From JBKECP01 sp047974765 (GTDB lineage Bacteria > Pseudomonadota > Gammaproteobacteria > Pseudomonadales > Halieaceae): a stretch of DNA of 64,000 nt. The notes beneath the pieces were generated by a model. That model ran no database searches and was not told where the DNA came from. It saw only the letters and a program-made list of their open reading frames with translations. The position numbers and the translations under genes were made by a program. The stretch covers positions 1-64,000 of the forward strand of contig JBKECP010000022.1 in assembly GCA_047974765.1 (NCBI GenBank), given 5' to 3'. Below are positions 27,338 to 36,019 of the stretch, piece by piece (positions within the stretch are counted from its first letter, which is position 1; every line of letters starts with the position of its first letter).

Positions 27338-28840
27338 TCAGCTTGTTAGGGGCATCTTGCTGCAACTGGGTGGTATTTCTGCCAGTAGAAAGCGGGCCTT
27401 GTCGGCTTCGGGTGATTGCGGTGCCTGTTTGATTACATGTGTGAACTGTACCCGCGCTTTGTCGCAGTGGTTTTGTTCAAGCCAGGCTCGTCCCAGCGAG
27501 AGCCACAGCAAGGGCAGGCTTGTATCGGCAGTTGATGTCAGGCCGTCAATGATGGCTTCAGCGTCGGCCAGCCGGTGTACGGAAAGCAGTCGCCGTGCCA
27601 GTCGGCAGCGCAATGCCGGTTTGATGGTCAGCTTCAGGTGGCGCAGCTCCTGGAGAGTATCCAGTTGTTGATCCAGTGTGGCACTGGTGTTGCCGGTGTG
27701 GTCAAGCAGTGCTTTTGCCATTGTCAGAGCCTGCTGGCGGTCGCCACCAAGGCGTGCGCAACGCAGCAATGCGAGCTGCACGGTATGGTCATCAGGCTGT
27801 TCATCCAGCAGTTCACGAAATGCTGCTTCAGCCGTTTCCAGTCGCAAGGCACCGAGGTCGGTCAGTGCCTGCTGTATGCGATCACTGCGATCAACTATCA
27901 GTGCTTCCTCAACCAGTTGATCTTCACGCACCCAGCCTAGCTGTTGAAAGACGAAGGCGCAGAGAGCGCCGCTGATAATGCCGCTGGCGTGGGCATCAAA
28001 ACCGATGCCTGCGTCGTGATTGAATAGCAGATTCCAGACTTCCCAGCCCAACCATAAAGGCAGTAACCACAGTGCGGGTACTTTTACGTAGTTGAACACT
28101 ATAAAAAACCAGTAGAACACCTGTACCTGTCGTCCGGCCCATATAACGGCAAAGGCACCCATCAGTGCGGCAATTGCTCCAGAGGCGCCAAGACCGGCGC
28201 CAACCACGTGGCTGTTCCACAGCAAGCTGCCGCTTGATGAGCCGAGAGCGCCGATCAGATACAGCAGCAGGTAACGCCACGGACCCAGCGCCAGCTCGAC
28301 CAGCAGACCGAGCAAGGCGAGGAAAATCATGTTGCCGAGTAAGTGTCCGGTGTCGCCATGTAAAAAAGCGGCACTGAGCATGCGACCCGGTTTCCATTCG
28401 CCATAGCGCAACATCCAGCGATCAGTGAAGTCCTCGCCACGCTTTTCCTCGTACTGGCTGCGTACATCGCGCCAGTGGGTGTGATCCTCAATCGAATCGA
28501 AATTGGCAGGGGCATCAAATGCATCCAGGAAATACGGGTCACTTTCAATCAGGGCGGCGGTGATTTGGGGGCGAAATTGCTCATCGGCGGCATCGAGTTG
28601 CCCGAGATTTTTGCTATAACCACGTTCGGCCAGCGAATTGCGATAGGCTGGCAGTTCAATGTCGGCAAGCCCGGAGTTGACATAGAATATAGCTGCTTCA
28701 TTCTTGCGCTGGTACGCATCAAAACTCATGTCATCGGCCTGTAAAAATGTAAAAACGAATACATTAATCAGTATCAGGGCCGCCGTAGCAAAAGGAAAAG
28801 TTTCGCGGGTCAGGCGACGATGCAATGGGATAATCAGCAC
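27338..28840 (-). CDS. Rhomboid-family intramembrane serine protease with TPR tail
   Basis: This 500-residue protein has one N-terminal membrane helix and a soluble segment of about 110 residues. A rhomboid core follows (GHLLGNMIFLALLG; GASGAIAALMG with catalytic S220; FDAHASGIISGALC with H284). A C-terminal region of about 180 residues, read as helical repeats, starts near 320. The GTG at 28840 has AGGA seven bases upstream; the frame is open back to 29107 but that part is AT-rich and not gene-like. The substrate is unknown. Both catalytic residues are present, so it should be active. Confidence 0.85.
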   Translation of the reverse strand: MLIIPLHRRLTRETFPFATAALILINVFVFTFLQADDMSFDAYQRKNEAAIFYVNSGLADIELPAYRNSLAERGYSKNLGQLDAADEQFRPQITAALIESDPYFLDAFDAPANFDSIEDHTHWRDVRSQYEEKRGEDFTDRWMLRYGEWKPGRMLSAAFLHGDTGHLLGNMIFLALLGLLVELALGPWRYLLLYLIGALGSSSGSLLWNSHVVGAGLGASGAIAALMGAFAVIWAGRQVQVFYWFFIVFNYVKVPALWLLPLWLGWEVWNLLFNHDAGIGFDAHASGIISGALCAFVFQQLGWVREDQLVEEALIVDRSDRIQQALTDLGALRLETAEAAFRELLDEQPDDHTVQLALLRCARLGGDRQQALTMAKALLDHTGNTSATLDQQLDTLQELRHLKLTIKPALRCRLARRLLSVHRLADAEAIIDGLTSTADTSLPLLWLSLGRAWLEQNHCDKARVQFTHVIKQAPQSPEADKARFLLAEIPPSCSKMPLTS

Positions 28841-29008
28841 GGTGGATTCCTGTAAATAGGAATGAGTTTGATGGTAAAGAGGGCGCTTAAGTGCTCGCCA
28901 GGGTGGTAATTTGTGAGTCTGTTCTTTTCGGTGGAATGGCCGCTTTTTTGCAATAATGCAATACCCGATTTGAAAAAGTAAATCCTCAAAAAAATTATAT
29001 TTTTTGAT

Positions 29009-29024
29009 TGTGATATTGATCGCA
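29009..29024. promoter_or_regulatory. Candidate CRP/Vfr site upstream of the rhomboid gene
   Basis: TGTGA-TATTGA-TCGCA matches the CRP consensus TGTGA-N6-TCACA at nine of ten positions. It lies in the AT-rich 365-base gap, about 170 bases upstream of the rhomboid start. One match in a long AT-rich gap can arise by chance. Confidence 0.35.
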
Positions 29025-29079
29025 GGAAAAAGTGTTGGAGTGATTTTTATTATTTTATTGCTGTAAATACCTGAGCGCT

Positions 29080-29119
29080 GTAAATGCGTGTTTTGATTTT
29101 TATTCAAAAAAGCATTTAC
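29080..29119. repeat. AT-rich stem-loop
   Basis: GTAAATGC pairs with GCATTTAC, and TTTTGA with TTCAAAA inside it. It lies between the 3' end of comM and the AT-rich leader of the rhomboid gene. It may act as a terminator or insulator; this is a guess from shape only. The remainder of 28841-29206 has no gene. Confidence 0.4.
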
Positions 29120-29206
29120 GGTTCATCTTCAAAAAAATTGCTGCTTGAAAAGGGGCTGGTTTGGCGCCCTGGTGTGCGAATCATTTGCAGCAACCCGGTC
29201 GGGTTT

Positions 29207-30706
29207 TTAGCTGGATATATCCAGTCCCCGATATGCCAGTGCCTCGGCAATATGATGTGTCGATACCGTTTGAGCCTCTTCCATATCCGCCAGTGTGCGC
29301 GCCAGTCGCAGGCAGCGATGCAGGGCGCGTACAGATAACTTCAGGCTGTCAGCGGCGCGCAGCAGCTGTTGTTCGGCGCTGTTGTCGAGCTGGCAGACAG
29401 TGAGCAGTTTGTCGCCGCCAAGTGTGGCATTGATGGTCTGTTGACGGTCGATCTGTCGTTGCCAACACTGTTGTATTCGCGCTCTTACAACGGCGCTTGC
29501 TTCAGCTGTAGCATTTTTTTTGAGGATGTCACCGGCGGCAACCCGGGGTACTCGCACCTGTATATCAATGCGGTCAAGCAGGGGGCCGGACAGGCGCTGA
29601 TGATAGCGCTGTACCTGCTCGGGCGTACAGCGACAGTGTCGTTCGGCATCACCAAAGTAACCGCAGGGGCAGGGATTCATTGCTGCCACCAGCTGGAAGC
29701 GGGCCGGGTAGGTGAACTTGTAGTTGGCCCGGGACAGGGTGATAGCGCCCGACTCCATGGGTTCGCGAAGCATGTCCAGCACATGGCGACCGAATTCCGG
29801 TAATTCATCGAGAAACAGCACGCCGCCGTGAGCCAGTGAGATTTCTCCCGGCCTGGGTTTGCTACCGCCGCCAACCAGGGCCGCGGCGCTGGATGAATGA
29901 TGAGGTTGGCGAAAGGGGCGTTGTAAACACAGGTTGTGCATGCTGTCCTGCAGATTGTGAATGGCCGCTACCGTGAGAGCCTCCCCCATACTGAGGGCTG
30001 GTAGCAGGCCGGGCAGACAACTGGCAAGCAGGGTTTTGCCGGTACCTGGCGGACCACTCAGCAGCAGATTGTGGCCGCCGCTGGCGGCAATTTCCAGTGC
30101 ACGACAGGCCAGTGCCTGTCCCTGTACCTGGGCCAGGTCGGGATAGCTCTCTGGCGTAAGATCTTCGTTATCTACCTGCCAGTCAGGCAGTGGTGAGCGG
30201 CCATTGAGGTGGGCGCATAGTCGAAGCAGGTCACTGGCGGCAATTATCCGGCTGCCTGGCACCCTGGCTGCCAGTGAGGCGCAGTCGGGGGCTGTGACCA
30301 GAGTGCGCCCGGCCCGGGTGCAGGCCTGTGCTGCCGGAATGGCGCCACCACTGCCACGCAGTCGACCATCGAGAGCCAGCTCACTGACAAATTCATAGTC
30401 AAGCAGTGGTTCTTTTGGCAGCTGGCCTGAAGCACTGAGAATACCCAGGGCAATGGGCAGGTCGAAGCGACCGCCCTCTTTGGGCAGGTCAGCGGGAGCC
30501 AGGTTGACCGTAATGCGACGGTCGGGAAAGTCAAAATGAGAATTCAGCAGGGCACTGCGCACCCGGTCCTTGGCCTCGCGCACGGTGGTTTCGGGCAGGC
30601 CGACAATATTAAATGCAGGCAGACCATTGCTGAGATGGGTTTCCACCTGTACCAGTGGTGCATCGAGACCGGCACCGGCGCGACTGTAGATGGTTGACAG
30701 TTCCAT
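29207..30706 (-). CDS. comM: ComM/YifB family AAA+ helicase (Mg chelatase-like)
   Basis: This 499-residue AAA+ protein promotes branch migration during natural transformation in relatives (Vibrio, Acinetobacter ComM). The N-terminal domain (IVGLPETTVREAKDRVRSALLNS) and LAPADLPKEGGRFDLPIA are hallmark. Walker A is GPPGTGKT and Walker B VLFLDELPEF. A cysteine set CPCGYFGD...HCRC forms the zinc-like insert, and the C-terminal RALHRCLRLARTLADME is typical. It lies next to ubiK on the same strand, the order seen in Pseudomonas. Confidence 0.93.
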   Translation of the reverse strand: MELSTIYSRAGAGLDAPLVQVETHLSNGLPAFNIVGLPETTVREAKDRVRSALLNSHFDFPDRRITVNLAPADLPKEGGRFDLPIALGILSASGQLPKEPLLDYEFVSELALDGRLRGSGGAIPAAQACTRAGRTLVTAPDCASLAARVPGSRIIAASDLLRLCAHLNGRSPLPDWQVDNEDLTPESYPDLAQVQGQALACRALEIAASGGHNLLLSGPPGTGKTLLASCLPGLLPALSMGEALTVAAIHNLQDSMHNLCLQRPFRQPHHSSSAAALVGGGSKPRPGEISLAHGGVLFLDELPEFGRHVLDMLREPMESGAITLSRANYKFTYPARFQLVAAMNPCPCGYFGDAERHCRCTPEQVQRYHQRLSGPLLDRIDIQVRVPRVAAGDILKKNATAEASAVVRARIQQCWQRQIDRQQTINATLGGDKLLTVCQLDNSAEQQLLRAADSLKLSVRALHRCLRLARTLADMEEAQTVSTHHIAEALAYRGLDISS

Positions 30707-30768
30707 CGCTCAATCCGTGAGCAAGCTCATGTCAGGTGAAGTCAGTGTTTAGGCAAATGCCATTTGCT

Positions 30769-31029
30769 TCAGTTTCCTTTTTCCAGTGCAGCCAGCTCCT
30801 GCGTCAGTGATTCCAGTTCGGCTTCCAGTGCGCCTACCTTGGCACGAGTACGCTCGAGAATAGCGGCCTGGGTGTCAAATTCTTCACGACTGACCATGTC
30901 CAGCCGTGACAGGGCGCCTTGCGCCAGATTGCGAAAGCCCCGGTCTACTTCCTCTTTCAGGCCGCTGCCGCCGACCAGTGAATTGACCTGTTCCAGGACG
31001 GTGCTCAAGGGAGGGGGTTTCAGTGCCAT
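30769..31029 (-). CDS. ubiK: Ubiquinone biosynthesis accessory factor UbiK
   Basis: The 86-residue protein (formerly YqiC, BMFP family) supports aerobic ubiquinone assembly by binding UbiJ and lipid. A short N-terminal amphipathic helix (LSTVLEQVNSLV) is followed by a C-terminal coiled coil (DTQAAILERTRAKVGALEAELESL), as in the family. It is divergent from torF-glnK-amtB, and comM follows downstream on the same strand. Confidence 0.9.
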   Translation of the reverse strand: MALKPPPLSTVLEQVNSLVGGSGLKEEVDRGFRNLAQGALSRLDMVSREEFDTQAAILERTRAKVGALEAELESLTQELAALEKGN

Positions 31030-31122
31030 TGGTCTTGCTCGTATGTTTGAAAGTAGAGGGCCTCAGTCTAGTGGAAATTGCCGCAATGGCACAGATCATT
31101 TGGGTGCAGTGACCAGTAGCAA

Positions 31123-31139
31123 CGCACATTTTTGGTGCA
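31123..31139. promoter_or_regulatory. Candidate NtrC-binding site (GCAC-N7-GTGC)
   Basis: CGCACATTTTTGGTGCA fits the NtrC dyad TGCAC-N7-GTGCA with one mismatch at the first base. It lies about 100 bases upstream of the sigma-54 candidate, in the usual enhancer position. A weaker GCAC...GTGC pair with longer spacing occurs at about 31090-31108. Confidence 0.6.
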
Positions 31140-31225
31140 TAAAAGTTCACCAAAACAGGGCTTTATAAGCCTGACTGCTATGCAGGATTACTGATAATAG
31201 TTTGATTAATAAAAATAAATCAGCC

Positions 31226-31243
31226 TTTGGCACAGGTCGTGCT
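31226..31243 (+). promoter_or_regulatory. Candidate sigma-54 promoter
   Basis: TTTGGCACAGGTCGTGCT has the invariant GG (31229-31230) and GC (31241-31242) separated by ten bases, with TGGCAC at -24. It lies about 95 bases upstream of the torF start and faces torF-glnK-amtB. Confidence 0.6.
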
Positions 31244-31336
31244 GAATCCACTGTACAGTTTCAAGACATTTCAAAATACCGATGAAAATGCGGATACATG
31301 CAAAACGGTATTGAAACCACACAGGAGAATAGAAAC

Positions 31337-32053
31337 ATGCTGTACAAAAAAGTACTTCCCGCTTTGCTTGCCGCCACTGTTGGCTATGGTGTGTCCACAG
31401 CCTTTGCCGAACCTGAAATCAGTGCCAATGTTTCATTAACCAGCGATTACCGATTCCGTGGTATTTCACAGTCTGATGATGATCCTGCTCTTCAGGGTGG
31501 TTTTGATCTGGCTTTTGACAACGGTCTCTATATTGGCACCTGGGGCTCATCGGTGGATTTTGGCGGTGGTGATTACGGCTCGCTGGAACTGGATTATTAC
31601 CTTGGCTGGAAAAAAGAAACCGCTGGTGGCGTCGGTTTTGATATGGGGTATATCTATTATTCCTATCCGGGGGACGAGGGCAGCGCTGACGGTGATTACC
31701 AGGAAATCTACGGCAGTGTATCTTTTGCAGACATTACCCTTGGCCTGGCTTACTCCGATGACTACTACGCCGAAAGTGGTGATTTTCTTTACTACTATGC
31801 CGATTACAGCCTGGGCCTGGCTGATAATATTTCCCTCGATTTTCATATTGGTTACAACGATTTTGACGAAGAAGGCTTCCTTTCTGACGGTGCCGATTCT
31901 TACCTTGACTATTCCATTGCACTGACAGCGACCTATATGGCGGTTGACTTCAGTCTGGCCTGGGTTGGCACGGATCTCGATGAGGAGGAGTACTTTGAGC
32001 TCGACGATCTGATTGATGATGCCGCGGTATTTAGTATTTCAAAAAAATTCTGA
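31337..32053 (+). CDS. TorF family putative porin
   Basis: The 238-residue outer-membrane protein has a cleavable leader ending STAFA and then antiparallel strands of alternating aromatic and polar residues, ending in a C-terminal phenylalanine (ISKKF) as barrels do. Strand motifs such as LTSDYRFRGISQS match the TorF/Gcw_chp family. It is very acidic with many Tyr/Asp. The first ORF codon in frame is 31298, but ATG 31337 has AGGAG nine bases upstream. It precedes glnK by 65 bases, so it is probably co-transcribed under nitrogen control. Confidence 0.85.
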   Translation: MLYKKVLPALLAATVGYGVSTAFAEPEISANVSLTSDYRFRGISQSDDDPALQGGFDLAFDNGLYIGTWGSSVDFGGGDYGSLELDYYLGWKKETAGGVGFDMGYIYYSYPGDEGSADGDYQEIYGSVSFADITLGLAYSDDYYAESGDFLYYYADYSLGLADNISLDFHIGYNDFDEEGFLSDGADSYLDYSIALTATYMAVDFSLAWVGTDLDEEEYFELDDLIDDAAVFSISKKF

Positions 32054-32118
32054 GCGCACTTTTATAGACAGAATCGGGGTGCAGGTTGAGCGCGTCCGAG
32101 AATTAACAGGAGACATCC

Positions 32119-32457
32119 ATGAAACTGATAACGGCAGTAGTCAAGCCATTCAAACTGGACGATGTGCGTGAAGCGTTGTCCGAAATCGGTGTGCAGGGCA
32201 TTACGGTGACAGAAGTAAAGGGCTTTGGGCGTCAAAAGGGGCACACCGAACTTTATCGCGGTGCGGAATATGTGGTGGATTTTCTGCCCAAGGTGAAGAT
32301 AGAAGTGGCGGTTGCTGATGGCATTGCAGATCAAACGATTGAGGCCATTACCGGCGCTGCCAATACCGGCAAGATCGGTGACGGCAAGGTTTTTGTTTCC
32401 GGGCTGGAGCAAGTGATTCGTATCCGCACTGGTGAGACCGGTGAAGATGCAATCTGA
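32119..32457 (+). CDS. glnK: Nitrogen regulatory PII protein
   Basis: This 112-residue PII trimer subunit senses 2-oxoglutarate and ATP/ADP. The T-loop carries the uridylylation tyrosine Y51 (TELYRGAEYVVDFLP). The B-loop TGKIGDGKVFV and C-loop IRTGETGEDAI are complete. It lies directly before amtB, as in most bacteria, where GlnK blocks the channel when ammonium is high. A second paralogue (36020-36358) shares about 83% identity. An AGGAG site lies upstream of the ATG. Confidence 0.95.
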   Translation: MKLITAVVKPFKLDDVREALSEIGVQGITVTEVKGFGRQKGHTELYRGAEYVVDFLPKVKIEVAVADGIADQTIEAITGAANTGKIGDGKVFVSGLEQVIRIRTGETGEDAI

Positions 32458-32526
32458 AGCCGAATAGCCAAATTAAAGACGGCGCCTTATATAGAAGCCG
32501 AACTGTAAAGAAGAGAGTTTACTCCC

Positions 32527-33798
32527 ATGGAAAACCAGATTTTTGAATTGCAGTACGCAGTGGACACCTTTTATTTTCTGGTGTGCGGTGCGCTCGTAAT
32601 GTGGATGGCTGCCGGCTTTGCCATGCTTGAAGCAGGTATGGTTCGCGCCAAAAACACCACAGAAATTCTAACCAAGAACGTGGCCCTTTTCGCCATTGCC
32701 AGTACCATGTACCTGGTGTGTGGTTATCACTTCATGTATGACGGTGGTTTCTTCCTGTCCGGTGTGACCACAGTGGCGGGCATGGATGAAGCGGCGATTG
32801 CGCAGGCGCTGGTTGAGTCTGCTGAAAACGGTTTTGCCGGTGATTCAGTTTACTCCCGCGCTGCTGATTTTTTCTTCCAGGTGGTTTTTGTTGCTACGGC
32901 CATGTCCATTGTATCTGGCGCCGTGGCAGAGCGTATGAAACTCTGGTCTTTTTTGTTGTTCGCGGTGGTAATGACGGGTTTTATCTACCCGATAGAAGGT
33001 GGCTGGACCTGGGGTGAAAAGCCTGTACCGCTGATTGGTGAATTGAGTTTTGTCGATTATGCCGGTTCGGGCATTGTCCATCTTGCCGGGGCATCAGCTG
33101 CGCTTGCCGGCGTATTGCTGCTTGGCCCACGCAAGGGCAAGTATCGCGCCAATGGCAGTATTAACCCGATTCCCGGTGCCAACATGCCACTGGCTACGCT
33201 GGGTACCTTTATTTTATGGATGGGTTGGTTTGGCTTTAATGGTGGTTCTACTCTTAAACTGGGTGGTATTGCCGCAGCCAACGAAGTGGCCAATGTCTTT
33301 CTTAATACCAATGCCGCTGCTGCCGGTGGCTTGATTGCGGCTTTACTGCTGGCTCGTCTGATGTTTGGCAAGGCAGATCTGACTATGGCGCTCAATGGTG
33401 CGCTGGCAGGTTTGGTAGCCATTACGGCTGAACCAGCTGATCCTTCACCGGCGCTGGCTATGACTATTGGCGCCATAGGTGGTTTGCTGGTGGTGCTGAG
33501 TATTGTCCTCTTTGACAAGATCCGCATTGATGATCCTGTCGGTGCAATCTCCGTGCATGGTGTGGTTGGTTTGTGGGGCGTGTTTGCGGTATTGCTGTCA
33601 GATGACAAAGCCACCTTTATGGGCCAGTTGATCGGTGCGCTGGTAATTTTTGGCTGGGTATTTGTGGCCAGTCTGGTCGTGTGGTTTATCATCAAACTGA
33701 CGATTGGCATGCGCGTTGGTGAAGAAGAAGAGTACGAAGGTGTTGATCTTTCCGAATGTGGTCTGGAAGCTTATCCCGAGTTTGTTAGTGCCAAATAG
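32527..33798 (+). CDS. amtB: Ammonium transporter
   Basis: This 423-residue Amt/Rh-family channel has about 11 membrane helices. The twin histidines lining the pore are seen in SGIVHLAGA and GAISVHGVVGLWG. AGFAMLEAGMVRAKN at the start and GWFGFNGGS are conserved. No cleavable leader is obvious, although the first helix may serve. The C-terminal tail (EEEEYEGVDLSECGLEAYPEF) contains the region that contacts GlnK. It is followed by a hairpin terminator. Confidence 0.95.
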   Translation: MENQIFELQYAVDTFYFLVCGALVMWMAAGFAMLEAGMVRAKNTTEILTKNVALFAIASTMYLVCGYHFMYDGGFFLSGVTTVAGMDEAAIAQALVESAENGFAGDSVYSRAADFFFQVVFVATAMSIVSGAVAERMKLWSFLLFAVVMTGFIYPIEGGWTWGEKPVPLIGELSFVDYAGSGIVHLAGASAALAGVLLLGPRKGKYRANGSINPIPGANMPLATLGTFILWMGWFGFNGGSTLKLGGIAAANEVANVFLNTNAAAAGGLIAALLLARLMFGKADLTMALNGALAGLVAITAEPADPSPALAMTIGAIGGLLVVLSIVLFDKIRIDDPVGAISVHGVVGLWGVFAVLLSDDKATFMGQLIGALVIFGWVFVASLVVWFIIKLTIGMRVGEEEEYEGVDLSECGLEAYPEFVSAK

Positions 33799-33825
33799 CT
33801 GCCAAAGTCAGCTATAACCTTTCCC

Positions 33826-33849
33826 AGGGGCCATTACGGCCCTTTTTTT
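33826..33849 (+). terminator. Rho-independent terminator after amtB
   Basis: GGGGCC-ATTAC-GGCCC is followed by seven T residues, 28 bases after the amtB stop. This should end the torF-glnK-amtB transcript. Confidence 0.85.
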
Positions 33850-33854
33850 AACTT

Positions 33855-34019
33855 GGCAAGCTTTTAGCCGAATTAATAAGCGGCACATGGATGTGCCGCC
33901 GCAGGCTGTAAGCCTGCGTGAGGCCTGCGAAAATCAAGGGATTTCACACATTCCGCTGATTTTCAGGGGCGACCATTAAATGGTGAAGGATTCATCTATT
34001 TGATGGCCAGGTTAATAGT
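33855..34019 (+). repeat. Structured intergenic repeat, copy B
   Basis: This is the longest copy, GGCAAGCTTTTAGCCGAATT ... GATGGCCAGGTTAATAGTA. It contains the GCGGCACATGGATGTGCCGC and GCAGGCTGTAAGCCTGC stems. It lies between the amtB terminator and the amidohydrolase promoter region. From 34020 to 34175 no further feature is convincing apart from a GAGGC site before the next start. Confidence 0.88.
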
Positions 34020-34175
34020 ATCGTTTACTGATTTTTTTCTTCAGCGTGGTGTTATGACTTTTATCCGTTGTCGATACAGATAGATGGTGATTTCTGAATA
34101 TGAAGCCTTGAGAGCGCCACACAGCTGACACATACTGGCTTTCAGCAATAACAAAATTACTGTCGAGGCTTTTAC

Positions 34176-35909
34176 ATGAATTGTATGGCGATAACTGTTC
34201 GGCAATTTGCCCTGTATTGGTCGGCCATTATGCTGATGTTTGCAAGTGCCTGTGTACTGGCTGAAACGGTACCGGCTGATCGTATCTATCGCGGAGGTAC
34301 GGTACTAACGATGGATGATGCCACTGCCGGGGCGACAGCGGTAGCTATTAATGGCAATCGCATTGTTGCCGTTGGCAGCGAGGAGGATATTGAGGCCTTT
34401 ATTGGCAAAGATACAAAAGTACAGATACTCAATGGCAAGACGCTGATTCCCGGCTTTATTGATGCTCACAGCCATCTGCTTTTCCACGGTCTGACGCGTT
34501 CGCGTTTTATTGATCTGAACAGTCCACCTGTTGGCGTGGTGAACAGCATTGAAGATATATTCGCGCTGTTGAAAGAGCGTGCCGCACAGACTCCGGCAGG
34601 GGATTGGGTGTTGGGTTTTGGTTATGACGATACATTGCTGCGCCAGATGCGCCATCCCAGTCGTCAGGAGCTGGATGAGATTTCTACTGAACATCCCATC
34701 TGGCTGACTCATGTCTCTGCCCATATGGGGGTGGCCAACAGTCGTGCTTTGGCTATGGCGGGTATTGATGCAACCACACCTGAGCCTGAAGGTGGTGTTA
34801 TTCACCGTGATAGCCGTGGCGAGCCTTCCGGTTTGCTGGAAGAAAAATCAGCCATGTGGCCGGTGGTGGAACTGATATTTGACAGCGTTGATGCCAGGAT
34901 GGCCTTCAGGGCACTTGCCGCTGCGCTTGATGACTATGCCAGTAAAGGTATAACAACGGCTCAGGATGGCGCTGCCACTAAAGAAACACTGGCCCTGTTG
35001 GCAATGGCGCGTAAACGGGGACTGTTGAAAACCCGTGTTGTCGCCTATCCCAATATTGACCTGACACTGGCGCAACTCGATGGCAAATACCGACTGCCTT
35101 TTGAAAATGATGATTTTTTGCGTGTGGGTGCAACCAAGGCCTTTAGCGATGGTTCTATTCAGGGGTATACCGGCTATTTAAGTCATGGTTACCATATTCC
35201 CCGCGACCCCAATGACCCTGATAATCACGGCTATCCGCAGGTGGATCGCAAGATGCTTGTTGAACAGGTGAAGAAGGTGCATGCCAGCGGTGGCCAAATT
35301 GCGGTCCATGGCAATGGCGATGCTGCCATTGACGATATTCTCCACGCTTTTGAGGTTGCACAAAAAGCCAGCCCGCGAGAGGATGCACGGCCTGTTATCA
35401 TCCACTCCCAGATGGTACGGGAGGATCAGCTGGATAAAATCGTACAACTGGGTGTTATTCCTTCCCTGTTTAATATGCACACCTACTACTGGGGCGATCG
35501 ACACCGGGATATCTTTATCGGACCTGAACGGGCAGCGCGCATCAGCCCGCTCAAGTCCATCGGCGAGCGTGGTATTCGTTATACACTTCATGCTGATACC
35601 CCGGTTGTACCAATGACGCCTCTACGTATGCTGTGGTCGGCTGTCAGTCGTAAAACGGCCAGTGAGCAGGTATTGGGTCCCGAACAGCGTGTAAGTGTGG
35701 AGCAGGCTTTGCGGGCGCTGACGATTGATGCTGCTTATCAATATTATGAGGAGCACAGCAGAGGTTCGATCAGTGTTGGTAAACTGGCCGATATGGTGGT
35801 ACTGGATGCCAACCCGCTGACAGTGGCGCCGGATGACATTCTCAACATCCAGATACTGGAAACCCTGGTTGATGGTCAAGTGGTCTACCGTGCCGACAAG
35901 GATGAATAA
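34176..35909 (+). CDS. Exported amidohydrolase (YtcJ/ExoU-like, amidohydrolase_3)
   Basis: The 577-residue metal-dependent hydrolase has an N-terminal leader (residues about 8-30, ending VLAE), so it is probably periplasmic. Metal ligands are visible in DAHSH (about residue 98), HVSAHMG, HGNGD, and a late SHxx/D region around THAD. The length and YRGGTVLTMDD opening match the YtcJ-like group, whose substrates are mostly unknown. A C-terminal GSISVGKLADMVVLDANPL is conserved. Its place between amtB and the second PII gene hints at amide or amine use, but that is inference. Confidence 0.85.
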   Translation: MNCMAITVRQFALYWSAIMLMFASACVLAETVPADRIYRGGTVLTMDDATAGATAVAINGNRIVAVGSEEDIEAFIGKDTKVQILNGKTLIPGFIDAHSHLLFHGLTRSRFIDLNSPPVGVVNSIEDIFALLKERAAQTPAGDWVLGFGYDDTLLRQMRHPSRQELDEISTEHPIWLTHVSAHMGVANSRALAMAGIDATTPEPEGGVIHRDSRGEPSGLLEEKSAMWPVVELIFDSVDARMAFRALAAALDDYASKGITTAQDGAATKETLALLAMARKRGLLKTRVVAYPNIDLTLAQLDGKYRLPFENDDFLRVGATKAFSDGSIQGYTGYLSHGYHIPRDPNDPDNHGYPQVDRKMLVEQVKKVHASGGQIAVHGNGDAAIDDILHAFEVAQKASPREDARPVIIHSQMVREDQLDKIVQLGVIPSLFNMHTYYWGDRHRDIFIGPERAARISPLKSIGERGIRYTLHADTPVVPMTPLRMLWSAVSRKTASEQVLGPEQRVSVEQALRALTIDAAYQYYEEHSRGSISVGKLADMVVLDANPLTVAPDDILNIQILETLVDGQVVYRADKDE

Positions 35910-36019
35910 TCTTTCATGTTTAAAAATGCCTTGTGCGACTTTGGGCAGATTGCACCCGGTGCTTGCCATTGTTGTCCCACCCACCATAATAGACAGTCAA
36001 TTTGCAGGGAGAGTCAGGT

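Noticed and set aside
29190..29206. AACCCGGTCGGGTTTTT as a comM terminator
   Set aside because: The T-run is on the wrong strand for comM; no plus-strand gene ends there.
33057..33710. 217-residue open frame on the minus strand
   Set aside because: It is the complement of amtB and has no start site or family support.
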